Source: Cycas panzhihuaensis (lineage: Eukaryota; Cycadophyta). From it: DNA of 64,000 nucleotides. Under the pieces are notes generated by a model. That model did not search any database. It saw nothing but the letters and a program-made list of their open reading frames with translations, and was not told where the DNA came from. This document shows, in pieces, positions 10,806 through 24,089 of the stretch; the stretch's first letter is position 1; each line of letters begins with the position of its first letter. The stretch spans positions 221,781,741 through 221,845,740 of the forward strand of contig CM041465.1 in NCBI GenBank assembly GCA_023213395.1, read 5' to 3'. A program made the position numbers and the translations under genes.

Positions 10806-13245
10806 TGAAACAATTTATTTTTTGTATGAGTGGTATTAGTTCTTAGATGTATGTTGATGACCTAGACCTTTAGGTTAATTCCCCCCACCCACCTCTCATT
10901 TTATAATATAATCAGTACTCTATAATACCCCTTTTAAAGGGGGCTTATGTATTAATATGCCAAATTAAAATTTTTATTTTCATGTAAAATGGGTTAAAAA
11001 TTGTTCAATCACCCTTTTAATAGATTAAGTGACCATCTTTTCCCCCTTTCATTTTGGAGTTGATTAATAAAAATGACTCTTGGTTTTCAAGAGGAGAGGA
11101 GCATTCTAGACTATAATTAATAGAAAATTCTTCTTTCTTCTATTTCTTTGGGGAAACAATATGTATTATTATTTCTCTTCATTATTTTGTAATTATAAAG
11201 ATTAATCAAATTTTAGGTAGGGAAGGAATAATGACTTGGGCAAATGAAAGGAGAGGAGGTGTGGAAGCCATCAGGTGAGTTGATTCTAGAAATATGCAAT
11301 GATGTCATTTGGAGATATATCTACCCCCATCTATATTTTCTTAAGAGACACATTTTGAGAATAGTAAGTAGAGATCTTACAAAGATAGAGAAGAGCCATG
11401 AATATCCATTCATCAATGAGAGTGTTGCTCTTCCGATTTAGAGAATATAATGATTGTCATTCACCATGGTTTATTTGTGGAGGTATTGAAAGACTACAGA
11501 AAATGCAAAAGTGGAAAGCAAAATGCATTGTTACAAGTATTTTCCTTAACATAATAATTCTTGCAAAGTGACCCTAATTAGGATTTCTAGTTTATACAAT
11601 GAATGGAGAGAATGCTTTGATGGTTTACTTGTAGTTCCTCTATCCATTCTTCCTTGGTTTTAGTTATTCTCATTCTACTAGTGGTTTTCTCTATAGTGAC
11701 ATGGTCCTTAAGCATTCCCTTTGGTTTTGTTATTACATAAGAATGTGCTATGGTTATGGGGACCTCCTCATCCATTGTTCTTAAAACTGGTATTTCTTTA
11801 TTTTTAAAAATGGAAGTCTCCTTAGTGTTAATAGCACTAGCACAACTCCACTAAGCTTTGTTCTTTCAATCACCCCTACATTTTTTCCTATGAAAAATAA
11901 GGGTTTTATGAAAGCAGGGTTTCATTAATGCATAATTTATCATTTTATATAAGAAAACCTTTTAGATTTATCTTTTTATAAAGACCATGAAAATTTATAC
12001 ATGAAGTGGATACTACATATCCCCACATAAACAGTAGATATAAAGGTTAAGTAAGAAGTATGTTTTTCATCTCTTAAACTTCAACTAGAAAATTGTTGGT
12101 TGCTCCTACATTATTGTAAGAGATTATGGCAAAGCACTTGACATAAGCAAATAGACAAAATCAAAAATATTGTATTAGTCTAAAGAAATAGAAAGAACAT
12201 TTAGTCTAATTATATATAACAACCTATTACTAAACATCATTTTTGATGTGTAAGATTGAATGTCTAATTCTTAGGTTTCGATTTTTGGTTTATAACTTCA
12301 ATCACCTGAATGTCAAATTTTGATGCAATACATTTGGAAAACATACAAATAAAAAATAATAATAATAAATATAGAAATAATAGTAAGGAAACATTAGGTA
12401 ATATTTATATATTTCTCTGGATTCTATTGGAAACTCATTGCCTTTTGGTAATTGTCATCAACCTTATCATTAACCATACAATAATCCTTAATTTATGATT
12501 TTTCATTTAGCAATGTCAACTCCTGGATTTGGTTGTGGTTATAACATTAGTTGTAAATGATGAAAGATGCAAGTTTCTTGTGGAAAAATACTTCAATAAG
12601 GCCCTTTGAAATTCTTTTATAGTCCTCTTTAGAAGTAATAACAACTAGACCTAATTTCTACATGGCATGTTCTATTTTCCAATGATATATACTATTAAAC
12701 TAGTAGTATTGTCAAAGTTAATTCTTAGAATAGAGTCATGGCCAATTCAAACACAACATTCATAGATTCACGAATATATAAATTTAGAGCTCTTAGATCA
12801 TCTAGTGCAGATAATATTGTGGAAGGTAAATTAGGTATAGGCATCAACTCATGATCTTCTATTGATAGCAATATAGTTATAGATGGTCTTTTAAATTGGT
12901 TATATTCATAGAATTTTTATTTTTATTTTTATTTTTCTCTTAAATTATTTTCATGGCCTTTGTATCAAAATAAAATATTGCTTGGGTTTCTATATGGAAG
13001 AAGTTTAAATAATTTATTGTGTATCAAAAATTTGGTTACCTTTATAGGCTACACATATTCTTTTTCTTTATGGAAATGATATCATGATTGTTGTCTTATA
13101 AGTAAATAGGTAACTTGAATTAATGTAGTACTTCACCAATATCTCTAAAAAAGTGAAATAAAACATGAAAGACTAAATAGTATTATAATTGTAGCTTCTA
13201 AATTTATGCATTTTACAAATAAATAATAAACTAGTGGATTATGGC

Positions 13246-13779
13246 TATTGAAATTTTAAAATCTCTAATAACATGTTAGAATGAGCTCATTATGCATAAT
13301 AGAAGCATTTCAAACAAGTATGATGAATCATAATATATCATGAGAAATATGTGCACAATTCATATAATGTAAAATCAATATATCAATTAATATCATAAAT
13401 ATAAAATAATAAACATTCAACGAACATGCACTAAGTATCATCATAAGAGACAATAAAATTATACGTGGAAAGCCTAATATGGAAAAAACCACAAGAAAAT
13501 GTTGAAGTTAGAAGCTGCTCTTTATGATATCAAATAAATTACATCTTTGAGTCAATCTTTCCTCTCTCAAGTTTTCAAGTGGTTTGTGTATATCTATTTA
13601 TAGATTATGTCACCTCATGAATAGTTTATAATATTTATAAAGCTTCATAATCATTCAATATGATGCATATATGAATACATATGTTGATCACACTTATCAA
13701 TACTTTTGCATATAGAATTGTATAGATCCATAATAGTACATTAAATATTAGATATATGAAGATATCACATATTCTAATA
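13246..13779 (-). repeat. Element G, 3' LTR (minus orientation)
   Basis: Matches 17375-17906 throughout, with shared blocks such as 'agaatgagctcattatg', 'tttatgatatcaaataaatt' and 'gaagatatcacatatt'. Confidence 0.85.
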
Positions 13780-16700
13780 CTACTTCTTAATGTTTAATGC
13801 CTTAAATTTTAAATATTTATGTCTTCATCCTTGGTCTTTATTTCTTTATTCTTTTTCTATATGTTAGAATTTGTATCAAATTTGTATGAAGTTGTATTAA
13901 ACTAAATTAAGTTATATAAAGTTGTATCACCTATAACCTATAAATCTATCAACATCATGGTTGCCTCCTATAAGTAATTAACCTATAACTTAATCAACCA
14001 CATGTAAACCTAAAAAACCATTGTCAGTAAACTAAATAACCAACCCCAATTCATGACTTGCACCTACCATATTTATATGAAGCTTCTTCTTAATAACTTC
14101 ATATCTTCATCTATGAAGCTACAATTAATTAACACTATTAATTTGTCATCTCATCAATCTCATGAATAAAATGATTACTAATGTCTATATAAAATAATAA
14201 CCATCTACCAAAATATATAGGTTACTAGCCATTATAATCATTAGTTCTATAGGATGTGTTTCTTATATATGGTTCATCAACAAATAAAATAACACTAACT
14301 GTTAAGTTAATATGTTGTACAAGAGTAGCATGGATATTTCACCTCTTATATATAATAATAACATCACTTGTTGTATGTTGTATAAGAGTAGCTTGTGAAA
14401 CCTTTCTTTGCCTCTTATATATAAGATAAACTTGTATGCTTTCTCCATCTGTATACATATTAGCGACTTTCTTTTGGTAACTAATAAAAATTATCAACAT
14501 TAATAATCAATAAATTGTATATGCTAAATCTAGGAACAGGGCATACTACTTAGCCAAGCCATGTTAGCTATAATAAAATAAGGTAAATAGTGTATTATTA
14601 TGTCTCTTGTCATACATAGCAAGTTAGATTTCTCACTGACAAACATATATATGATATCAACTAGACTCCTTAATAGTTAATTTTGGTGTGCTAAGTATAA
14701 ATATCTGAGACTTTTTCTCTATGTCTCATAAATAGGTAGAAAATAGCATCATCTCATTAATAATTTTCTAATAAGCAACTGTAAGCAAACTAGGTACTTT
14801 ATTAATAAATATCAAGTCGTATCATCAATTATTATCATCAATAAATTAGGTGATTATTACATTTGACTAGTGATGCAATTACTTTGTCAAATGTATTCAA
14901 TACTAAAGGGGATTTTTATCATGTCCAACATATTTAACATTCCCACATAAATTTCACTTCAACTATATTCTTACATTTTAAATTTTTTATTAATTTTGAG
15001 ATTTAAAATTTTATAAATGACCCTTTATGTGCCAAATTTAAATAAAACTTACTTTTTCTTTCATCAACAATTATCAATTCCACCATCATGATCTCAGTAG
15101 CCTTAAGAAACTTTAAAATATGCCCAAATAAATCTAAAAAAGTTTTAAAAATATATATTTAATAAAGTCAAAATTATTTTATACAACTTTACTAATTAAA
15201 ATCTCTACCTTATAAATTTTGAAATATATCTTACGACCACTTGTTTTGATCACCTCAAAATTCTCTTTCCAATGTATTTGATAACTCAAAAAATGGACTC
15301 TTGGATATAAAGTTATGATAAAAAATGTATTAGTATGTCTTAAAAAATCAAACATTTTTTATAAAAATGTATTTAGCCCCTTTGCTATTAAGTCACTAGT
15401 CTCATTATGGCATTAAGTGACCATCTATTAACTAAAGCGGGCTAAAGGGTAGATTAAAAAAATTATCTAATTTAATTTAATTCACTTTTTATAATGCAAA
15501 GAAGCTAAAATATAACTTATTAAAATTTGACATTTGTTGCCTATCTAGATTCCAAAACTCAATCTAATATAATTAAACTCATGTAATATTTTATAATTCT
15601 TTTTATGTATAGGTTAAAATTGGACCTTGCATGATGACTATATATCCTCTATAAATCGATCCAAATATTGTATACTTAAAGAGGATGATGACAGATTAGG
15701 GCAAATAAATCATGGCATATACTTTTTTATTTCATATCTATAAAGTGATGTTTGGCTACTCTATGTATATCTTCTAATCAGGCAACCATTGTAGCTACAT
15801 GGAATAGGTTCTTAGATGGTGGAATTCAAAGGGATATGGTGGCAAGGCATGAGGATTTCTATAAATAAATGGTTAGGTGATCTATAGATGTTTCAACATG
15901 GAGGATTATCATTCCTTTAAACTTCCCAAAGGAATGTGTCTATTTGATGCATATGACCTTAATACATTTAACATAATCATTCATGTTATAAGATGTATTT
16001 ACTATAATTTGGACCAGCTAGACCTCATTCAAAGAAGACTTACACTAAAAAAGTATGGCTTTTAGAAACTTAATTTCATCAAAACATAAGAATGAAAACC
16101 ATAATAATATTAATTATTTCTTTGTTTCTAATTTATAGATGTTATTTATCCATTAATGTTGATTTCCTAAAGGCAAGTTTAATTAACCTTCGACCTTGAT
16201 GATAGGGTTTCATTAATTTACAATCTTCCATTTTGTTTTTAATGTAAAGGAGCCTTCATAAGCACCTTCCTTGAAGGAAAATTAAAAATAATCATATAAC
16301 AATAATTTACCACAACCCTTATTTTTGTAACACATGGATTTCCAATTAACTAATCCTTTTCATGTTTGTAACACAATATTATTTTTGTTATTAATAAATA
16401 ATAACTATTAAAATCTTATTTTCTTTTCATCATAAGTTTTATTATAATAACCTTTTCAAACCCTTACTTTATAAACCATAATTATATCATAATGATATTA
16501 TTTCTTTTTATGCAATGTGCATACCTTTATCACTAGCACCATCATACCTTAACATCAATTTACCATATATCGCACTTCATAAAAAAGTTCATATACCCTT
16601 ATTCATGTTTGTAATTTGCTATTTTTCTTCATATAGTGCCCCTTCAAATTTTCTACTTAAAATACCAAAATCATGCCATATATTAATTATACAGATCTAC

Positions 16701-17362
16701 TACATGTTTTACTTACTAATGGGGTTATTATCTTATTCATGATGCCCTACTTCATCTTCTTCCCAAAATCTCTTTAACACTTTTATACTACTCATCTCTT
16801 GATAATAAATTACTACAAAAATACCATAACTAAAAGAAAATCCATAAATTAAAGTGGATAAAAATTTTTATAAATAAAAACTAGGTAAGAGAGATGTCAT
16901 TAATAACACTTATCTTTACTACTACAAGTTATGATTTTGTTAGGTATCTAGTCTCACAAAATATCAACCACTTCTATAGATAGATGACCTATACTATTGA
17001 ATACAACTAGCAATAGTATCTTCTTATATTCATCATTTTAGTGGGCTTGTTCAAACTTACATGTTTTATAGAGTATGTATAAATAATTACTTAAAATAAA
17101 TATCTATATTAATAAACAGCATACTCATCAGTTTGTAACTTTCAACATTTGTATGAGGATCTAAATCAACTTTATTTTACCTCATAATCTTGGTCACATA
17201 TCATTAGCATAATTAGCTTTTAGCTTATCAGATTCCTCTCTAAACTAGCTCTTGTATTGGCTCATACTAGCTCTGTAACTAACTCATCAACTTGCTTATA
17301 TAGGTTTTAATCTACTTCACAAGATCTTTCACAACATGGCTAGCAACCAAACTCTCACCATA
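13780..17362 (-). other. Element G interior, no recognisable coding
   Basis: About 3.6 kb of AT-rich sequence. Around 14310-14430 the words 'tgttgtacaagagtagc' / 'tgttgtataagagtagc' and 'cctcttatatata' are each repeated. No retroelement domain could be read on either strand. A 62-residue ORF at 15877-16065 and a 75-residue one at 16515-16742 have no recognisable features. Structure fits a large non-autonomous LTR derivative. Confidence 0.5.
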
Positions 17363-17374
17363 GTTCTAATACCA
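17363..17374 (-). promoter_or_regulatory. Element G primer-binding site
   Basis: Minus strand TGGTATTAGAAC, two transitions from TGGTATCAGAGC, directly abutting the LTR. Confidence 0.75.
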
Positions 17375-17906
17375 TATTAGAGTTTTTAATTCTTTAATAA
17401 CATATTAGAATGAGCTCATTATGTATAATATAAGCATATTAAATAAATATAATAAATCATAATATATCATGAGGAATATATAGATAATTTATGTAATATA
17501 AGATCAATATATCCATCAATATCATGAATATAAAGTAATAAATATTCAACAAGTATGCAATAAGCATCATCACAAGAGGTAATAAAATTATATATGGAAA
17601 ACCCAAAATGGTAAAAGCCATGGGAGAAGGTTAGATTTGGGAGCTCCTCTTTATGATATCAAATAAATTATATCTCCAAGTCAATCTTTCCTCTCTTATG
17701 TTCTCAAATGGTGTATGTATATATTTGTAGAATATGTCACCTCATGAATAACCTATAATATCTTTTGATCCTTATCATCATTTAATAGGATATGGATATG
17801 AATATATGTATTGATCACACTTATTAATACTTTTGTGTGTGAGATTATATGGGTCTATAATAGTATATTAAACATTAGATATGTGAAGATATCACATATT
17901 CCAATA
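17375..17906 (-). repeat. Element G, 5' LTR (minus orientation)
   Basis: Copy of 13246-13779; its inner edge touches the primer-binding site, which fixes the direction of the element. Confidence 0.85.
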
Positions 17907-18696
17907 ATAATCTCTAGAAGTTTATTTATTAATAAAGTACTTGAATGAAGTTTTAACTTTAACTCAAGGACTAAACCCTACATTTTTATCAATTGGTTAC
18001 ATTGTTTATACTTTGGGCTTCTAAAAATAACTAAAATGATTACCTTCCTTAAAACTACTAAAGCTCTATTTAGTCATCTTCTTCTTTTATTTAAGATATG
18101 TTATTATATTAACATTTTTGTATAATGGAGGATAGGCAAAACTAGAATATTAAAGAAACTTTGAGGGTGTTATTGAAGTTTCCCTTACCTTATTTGTGAT
18201 TTCTTAAATAATCAAAATTAAATTATGGGTTTCCATATGGCATATTAGTTTAAACCCTTTTTAATAAATTTACATATATTTCATAAGCCTAAAAACTAAT
18301 TTTTGACTATAAAAAGTAAGTGGTTAGAGGAGTGATCTTTGGATTTATCAATGTGTTTGTTAGTAAGCACCATGAATTTTTAGGAGATAACATAAATTTT
18401 TGGTACCTCAACATAAGGATACTATTCAAAATTTTATATTAATAAATTTATATTTTGTTATTTATATATTTATATTAAAATAGACTATTTATGCATATTA
18501 TATATAGTAGTTCTTGTGTTCATACAAAGATTTAGGTTACTCATCATATCAAGGTTACTTGATTAAATAACCTTTCTTCCAAACCTTTATTTAATCCACA
18601 AGTATTGCACCAAATATGATCTTAGCTTCATACTCGACATACATTTTTATTTAGGTGAAGTTTAAGGTTATTACATTTCCCCATATCAACACATCT

Positions 18697-20400
18697 AAAG
18701 TAGAATTTGGTGAATAGAGATGCCTAATCAAGGATAAAAATAAAAATTTTAAAGTCATGGGAATAGAAGTTGAAGAAAATGGTCTCTACAAATTTGTAGC
18801 AACACCTATTATAGAATCCTTATTCATAAATAATTTAATTCCCATCAATAAAATTTGGCACTTAAGGTATGGTCATCTATTTGATGACAGTACAATCATG
18901 TTAGAAAAATTAAATATTGTAAAAGGTCTTTTGAATATTATAAAAAGAGATAATATTTATGATGGATGTATGTTAGGAAAATAAAATAGGATGAAATCTC
19001 AAAGAAGCACCTAGAGAGCTAAAGCCAAATTACTTCTTATTTACAACTATATGTGTGGTATAATCATACCACTTTGAGTCATAAAGACTTAATACTACTT
19101 AACTTCCATTGATGACTTTAGAAAAAAACCCTGGGTCTATTTTCCAAAAAATAAATGAGATGCTTTTGAAACCTTAAAAAATTTTATAGTTAAAGTTGAA
19201 AAAGAAAACAGTAAAAAAAATGAAAGCTTTAAGGACAATTAATAGGAGGGAGTTTATATCCAATATCTTTTATATATATTATAAGGCCCACGGTATTAAA
19301 ATCACCTTAGTCTAATGGAATAATTAGATGTAAGAATATGACTATTACTAAAATGGCTAAAAGTGTACTAAAAGAAAAAGAAGTTCCAAACACTTATTAG
19401 GCTGAATCTATACACACAAGTTTATATCTCATAAACAAAAGCCCCATAAAGGTGTTAGAAAAGATTACTCTAAAAGAATCTTGGATAGGGAGAAAACCTA
19501 ATATAAGTTATCTAAAAATTTTTAGAAGCACAACTTATGTCCATGTTCTAGAGAACAAGAGGATCAAATTAAGCGATAAAAGTATCAAACATGTTTTTAT
19601 AGGATATAGTGAGGAATCTAAAGCATATATAGAGATGTGATTTTTAATGAAGTTTAGCCTAAGAAAACAATAGAGAAAGGATTCCTAAAGAAAAAAGGTA
19701 AAAAAAATGCAAAAGAGTTATCAAAATAAGTAACCCCATGAAAATTAATAAAAATGAAGGTGAAGACAACATCTCAATTTTAGAGGAATATGAAGATGAT
19801 ACAAAAACATTATAAGAACAATAGTTATTAGAAAAAATAATACTAAGATGGTATATATGTAGAATTAGCAAAACTTTAAAAGATCATGAGGACACTCCAA
19901 AAGCATTATAAGAACATCAACTTCTAGAAAAGGAAGTACTAAGATGGTATTTAAAATTTATACAAGACTCAAGGATACAAAATGTAGATCAGATCAAAGA
20001 AAAAAGGAGTAGAAGAACAAGATCATAGACTCATTAAAGATTATATTAAAATTTAGAACCATAACTTTTATAAAATCCAACATAAGAAAGAATGGAGAAT
20101 AACCATGGAAGACAAAATATTGTCCATCAATAAGAATTGTACTTAAGAATTAGCTCAAAAGCTTGAAAATAAACTAATTATAGGGTATAAATGGGTACAT
20201 AAAATAAAAGAAAATCTAGATGGAACTATATGAAAATACAAAGCGTATCTCATGGCCAAATGGTTCATCCAAATTAAAGGTATTGATTATGAAGAAACCT
20301 TTTCTCTAGTGGCTAATATGATTACTATCAAAATTGTAATAGGGCTAGCTACCAAATATGATTCCTAAATTAGATTATACCATCAGACTACCTTTTGCTA
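18697..20400 (+). pseudogene. Copia F, right part: decayed pre-integrase, integrase and reverse transcriptase
   Basis: Continues the fragment at 1-616. In order: pre-integrase 'NGLYKF' then 'WHLRYGHLFDDST' (18778-18895), the copia W-H-x-R-x-G-H signature; integrase start near 19080-19150 with 'SIDDFRKKPWVYFPK', equivalent to F-x-D-D-x-S-R-K-x-W-V-Y-F; integrase C-terminal part with 'PNISYLKIFRSTTYVHV' and 'HVFIGYSEESKAY' (19497-19630); reverse transcriptase start with 'YKWVHKIKENLDGT' and 'KGIDYEETFSLVANM' (20180-20325). Stops and frameshifts separate all parts, and the integrase core DNG-E region is not recognisable. The palm YVDD region and RNase H are absent, so the copy is truncated near 20400. 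Confidence 0.8.
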
Positions 20401-21403
20401 TGTCATTATTCTTTATAGATGGAAATTAAGTACCTTAAATATAAATAATCTTTAATAACAACATCACCTATGTCAAACAAACTAAGCACTCTCTCAACAT
20501 TAACAAACATCATCATCAATAATAGGTAGTTTAAAAAAAACTTAAACATAGACAAATAATCATCAAAAGGTAGTCAAACATCAACAACATCCCAACTTTG
20601 CCCTCTTTGACATATAATACTCTAATAATAATCAACTTCATTATTCAAAAAAATATCATTTTCATTCTCTCTCTCTCCCCCCACAAAAAAATAGGTTCTC
20701 AATGTTAGAGTAAAATAACATTTTCACTCTCTATTTTTTGATAATTTAAAAAAAAAAAAAAAACCAAAGATGAATAATAACTAAACAATGGAGCTTCTTC
20801 TTTTTAAAATTTTTACCAAACAAATGATCAAATTCATCACCCTACAACTAGAAACCTCTTAACATATCAAGAAAATATGAAAAAATGATTTAAAGTATCC
20901 AACAAAAAACCCCGTAAGTATCTTAGATTTTAATGCATCAACTTTAACCATTAAAATTTCTTTTAAGAAGTCATCAAAATATGTCATGCAACTATTAAAA
21001 TCATCTTTATTTAAATATACTTTCTAGCACTTTAGGTGGAATGAAATTCTAATGTAGTATGCTCAAGTTATACTAAAAAAATTGACCACCTGTCATATAA
21101 AATTGAAATTTAGGTAAAATTTTAATAAGTTTATTTTTTGTTTGGCTCCTAATTACGCTAAAATCTCCTTATGATCATTTGGAAAAGTACTTAGGGTTTG
21201 GGAAGACTTGAAAAATCATCAAATATAATTTAATTAATGATTAAATTTAGAAATGGAAAATGTTTCCTCAAATTTTTATCCTAGGGCTTGCATGTAATTA
21301 TGAAGGCTTCGATAGATGAAACATTAATTTCTTAATCAATTTTTATGAAATAAAATGTAGATTAGAGAAAATTTAAACATCATATATGTTGGAATAATAA
21401 TCA
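20401..21403. other. AT-rich spacer, possibly leader of a minus-strand LTR element
   Basis: No coding recognised. Contains a CT tract (about 20668-20681) and an A run near 20748-20763. Its right edge is a primer-site-like sequence on the minus strand, so part of it may be the untranslated leader of a decayed element running leftwards. Confidence 0.35.
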
Positions 21404-21414
21404 CTTTGATACCA
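21404..21414 (-). promoter_or_regulatory. Primer-binding-site-like sequence
   Basis: Minus strand TGGTATCAAAG, one base from the tRNA-iMet core TGGTATCAGAG. If real, an LTR starts at about 21415 and runs right to at least 21547, where element I begins. No matching second LTR was proven. Confidence 0.4.
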
Positions 21415-21547
21415 CATATAAGAAAATAAATCAATTAGATACCATATATTAGCATATAAAATTAAACATTATTACATAGTGTAAAAAACTAACATGAGGT
21501 AATTAATGATATAAGTAATAAACAAATAAAGATAAAGCATGTAATCA

Positions 21548-21873
21548 TATTAGAGTGGCATTATCCACTTCCCAACTAATGTAAACATGGAGATAATATT
21601 GTGAAAATAATGTAATATCATGATATTATATGAGCCAATGAATGTAATCCAAATGTTAATTATTTGAGGAACTTATGATCTATAATTATAGATCAAAGTC
21701 CATTGTATTATATATAGAGATTTATAGAAACATGATAATATATTTATGTGATGGGTTTTTTCCAAAAGGGTTTTTTATATCAAATCTATTTATACCATAT
21801 GCTTATTCTATTTATACCTTTTATGTACATAAATGATTTGGCAATCTGTCTATCTATTTGGTGTTTTCTAATA
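21548..21873 (+). repeat. Element I 5' LTR
   Basis: 326 bp, TATTAGAGTGG...TTTTCTAATA. It has 'ttatgtacataaatg' at the position where the 3' LTR has the long (TA) run. Confidence 0.8.
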
Positions 21874-22259
21874 TGGTATGAAAGAAACATATGGTGCATA
21901 AATAAATGAATATCAGATGGATCATTTGATCATTAGTTATTACATAATATTAGCTCACCCTTTGAGGATTTACTTATCTGACAATCAAAAGAGCAATAAT
22001 GAAGGTGTAATAATTGTGTGCAGATCTTGATACCTTCTATTATCTATTTTATAGGGATTTATTAATCTTTAAAGGTGTGTAGAGGAGTGGAAGAGTTATT
22101 TTATTTTGTGCAGGTATTTAGGTATGAAGCAAAGGCTCGTGCCTCTTATTTTTTAATATGAATCCCTTGGTTACTTAGTTGTTGGTTGTTGATATCTATT
22201 TTGAATCCAAAGAAGGTACTAGATATATCATTTAAGATTATTATTTAGTTTACAGTTGA

Positions 22260-23450
22260 ATTAAGAAATGTAGCCACCCATAGAATGATAAAATCAAAGC
22301 CCAAGATCATGGACATTATAATAAATTATCTTAGAGTCAAGGAGGTTGTCATTACTTACATTGTACAAGTTGTAAAGAGTAGAGGTATGATAAACACCTA
22401 GAGTTATTCATAGAAAGACATTTAGATGTCATTGCAAGTTTACCATAGTAGGTGGAGATGTGGATTGTCCATAGTTATTATAATTATAGAGTTGAATTAC
22501 ATTATGTAAGTATTAATCACAAATAAGGAGACTCATAAAATATATTATCAAATGATAGAATAAATATAGAGATCTTAAATTGTATATGCTATTGTAGTAA
22601 TTATAGATCCTGGACATGCAGAGACATAGAGGTAACAAATTATAGCATGAGAGATAATAAGTGATTTATCATGGATTTATAAGGACCTAGTAAGAGTAAT
22701 CATGAGGAGTCATTTCAAGAAGAAGTATAGACTACAATTCCATATTCTATTGTGGGCTAAGAGGACTATTGAGGACTCTAGTATAACAATTAAAGACTTA
22801 GAGGATAATTGAAGAATAAAGATTAGCATGCCAGTCAAACTTATGGTAGACACCATCAATTTTAGCAAAAGGAATATTTACAATGAAAGGTTACAATAAA
22901 TGAGTGATACATATGGGATTTGGTTCCCTTACCTCCCTCAAATAATGTCAAGTTGTAAGTTAGCAAGACTTAATATGCAAGATTTCATATAGAAAGAAGG
23001 AATTAATTATGAAAAGACATTTACACTAGTCTCTATGATGTTTACGATCTGATTAATCCTTACTTTGGCAGCTACAAATAATTGGGAGTCATATCAAAGG
23101 AACGAGATGTCAATATTTCTTAACAGAGACTTGAAGAGGAGATTCATATGGCTCAAGTAACTTAACCTCTTAGTTTACTCAAGGAAAAAGGCTGAGAACC
23201 ATGGACTAAGTATCAATATGAGAGGAGAGTTATATGGTTGCAGGGACTATTGGAGTTATTTCTAAAGAACTATATACATACGAGGCATAGCACCATTCCA
23301 TCCAAGAGTAGATCAGATTAAGAAAGATACAAGTTAAGTTTTGTCTAAGTGAAGATCAACTTGAGGACATGTTCACCAAGCTCTTACTGAAGATCGCTTT
23401 ATCAAAGCTTGTGTAAATTTGGGATTCAATGAGGTTATCTTTTAGGGGTT
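22260..23450 (+). pseudogene. Element I: decayed, deleted copia gag-pol remnant
   Basis: Near 22350-22400 a frame reads 'CTSCKE', stop, 'RYDKHLEL', a possible zinc knuckle missing its last Cys; this part is uncertain. At about 22994-23170 the translation is clear reverse transcriptase: 'EGINYEKTFTLVSMMFTI', then 'LAATNNWESYQ' and 'FLNRDLKRRFIW', equivalent to the copia I-D-Y-x-E-T-F-A-P-V and F-L-N-G-D-L-E-E-x-I-Y motifs. At 23352-23440 the C-terminal end of RNase H follows directly: 'EDQLEDMFTK' and, one frameshift later, 'EDRFIKACVNLGF'. The rest of the palm, including YVDD, and most of RNase H are deleted. There are many in-frame stops. Confidence 0.7.
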
Positions 23451-23662
23451 TCTATCAAAAAGGATAAAGTGATAGAACAAGCCTTAGGAAGACTTTAAGA
23501 CCCCACATTTACATTAAGAGGGTATACTAGAGTGGTATTATCCACTTATCGACTAATGTAAACATGAATATAATATTGTATAAATATTATTGATATAATA
23601 TCATGATATAATGTGAGTCGATAGATATAATCCAAATATTAATTATTTTAGGCACTTATGAT

Positions 23663-24088
23663 TGTTAGAGTTAATCGTCATCACTCTACTCCCACCTTTC
23701 CAACCAGGATTGTACACCTCATCAACTTCAATTTAGACATATGATGCTCAATATGTCAAAGTAAGTTAAGGTAAGTTTAACTTTGATTTAAGTTAGTTTC
23801 ATTTGGGTTAAGTTAACATTATTTTATTATTATTTTGAATTCAGTGATTGAGGAGTTTCCCTCCTCCCCCAAATTATAAATATTGAGGGGTGTGCAACCC
23901 TGGTATCTTTAGACACCACCTCTTTATTAGAAATTTATAATGCTTACTTCTCACAATGGTTTGAATACAATGATTTCATATTTATGCAACTATGATGCTA
24001 TTGTGATATATTGATATATTGATGCAATATTAATTTATGGTTATTTGATGTATGTTCTGCCCTGTTCTCCTGCAATATTTTTCCTACA
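23663..24088 (+). repeat. Element H 5' LTR
   Basis: 426 bp. It shares 'cacctttccaaccaggattg' with the 3' copy and contains 'ttataaatattgaggggtgt', a plausible TATA region. Confidence 0.9.
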
Positions 24089-24089
24089 T

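Larger units (their letters stand above)
13246..17906 (-). mobile_element. Element G: minus-strand LTR element without pol, nested in E's 3' LTR
   Basis: Two similar repeats, 13246-13779 (534 bp) and 17375-17906 (532 bp), lie at its ends, beginning TATTG/TATTA and ending TAATA/CAATA, which fit a decayed TGTTG...CAACA. On the minus strand TGGTATTAGAAC (17363-17374) follows the right LTR, a tRNA-iMet-type primer site, so the element runs right to left. Next to the left LTR the minus strand has a short purine tract (TAAGAAGTAG). The 3.6-kb interior has no recognisable gag or pol. Flanks atggc and ataat do not match well, but both align with 'agatc' at the empty site in E's other LTR. Confidence 0.8.
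617..18691 (+). mobile_element. Gypsy element E (Tat/Athila-like) with ~3.2-kb LTRs, carrying two nested insertions
   Basis: Two long direct repeats, 617-4122 and 10806-18691, frame a 6.7-kb interior. After removing a TRIM from the left repeat and element G from the right one, both are about 3.2 kb. The interior starts with gag-like sequence and a gypsy protease of the Tat/Athila type; no reverse transcriptase, RNase H or integrase was recognised, so the copy looks non-autonomous or internally deleted. The flanks are cttct (612-616) and catct (18692-18696), a 5-bp target duplication with one mismatch. The host copia frame resumes exactly after the right flank. LTR limits were set by where similarity between the two copies stops and by TG...CA ends. 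Confidence 0.8.
10806..18691 (+). repeat. 3' LTR of element E (interrupted by element G)
   Basis: Second copy of 617-4122. Similarity is lost at 13241-13245, where element G begins, and resumes at 17907 ('ctctagaagtttattt', matching 'cctctacaagtttattt' in the left copy). It contains the uninterrupted site of the TRIM near 18570. Net length is about 3.2 kb. ORFs such as 11244-11441 and 12310-12498 are shared decayed LTR sequence, not genes. Confidence 0.75.
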
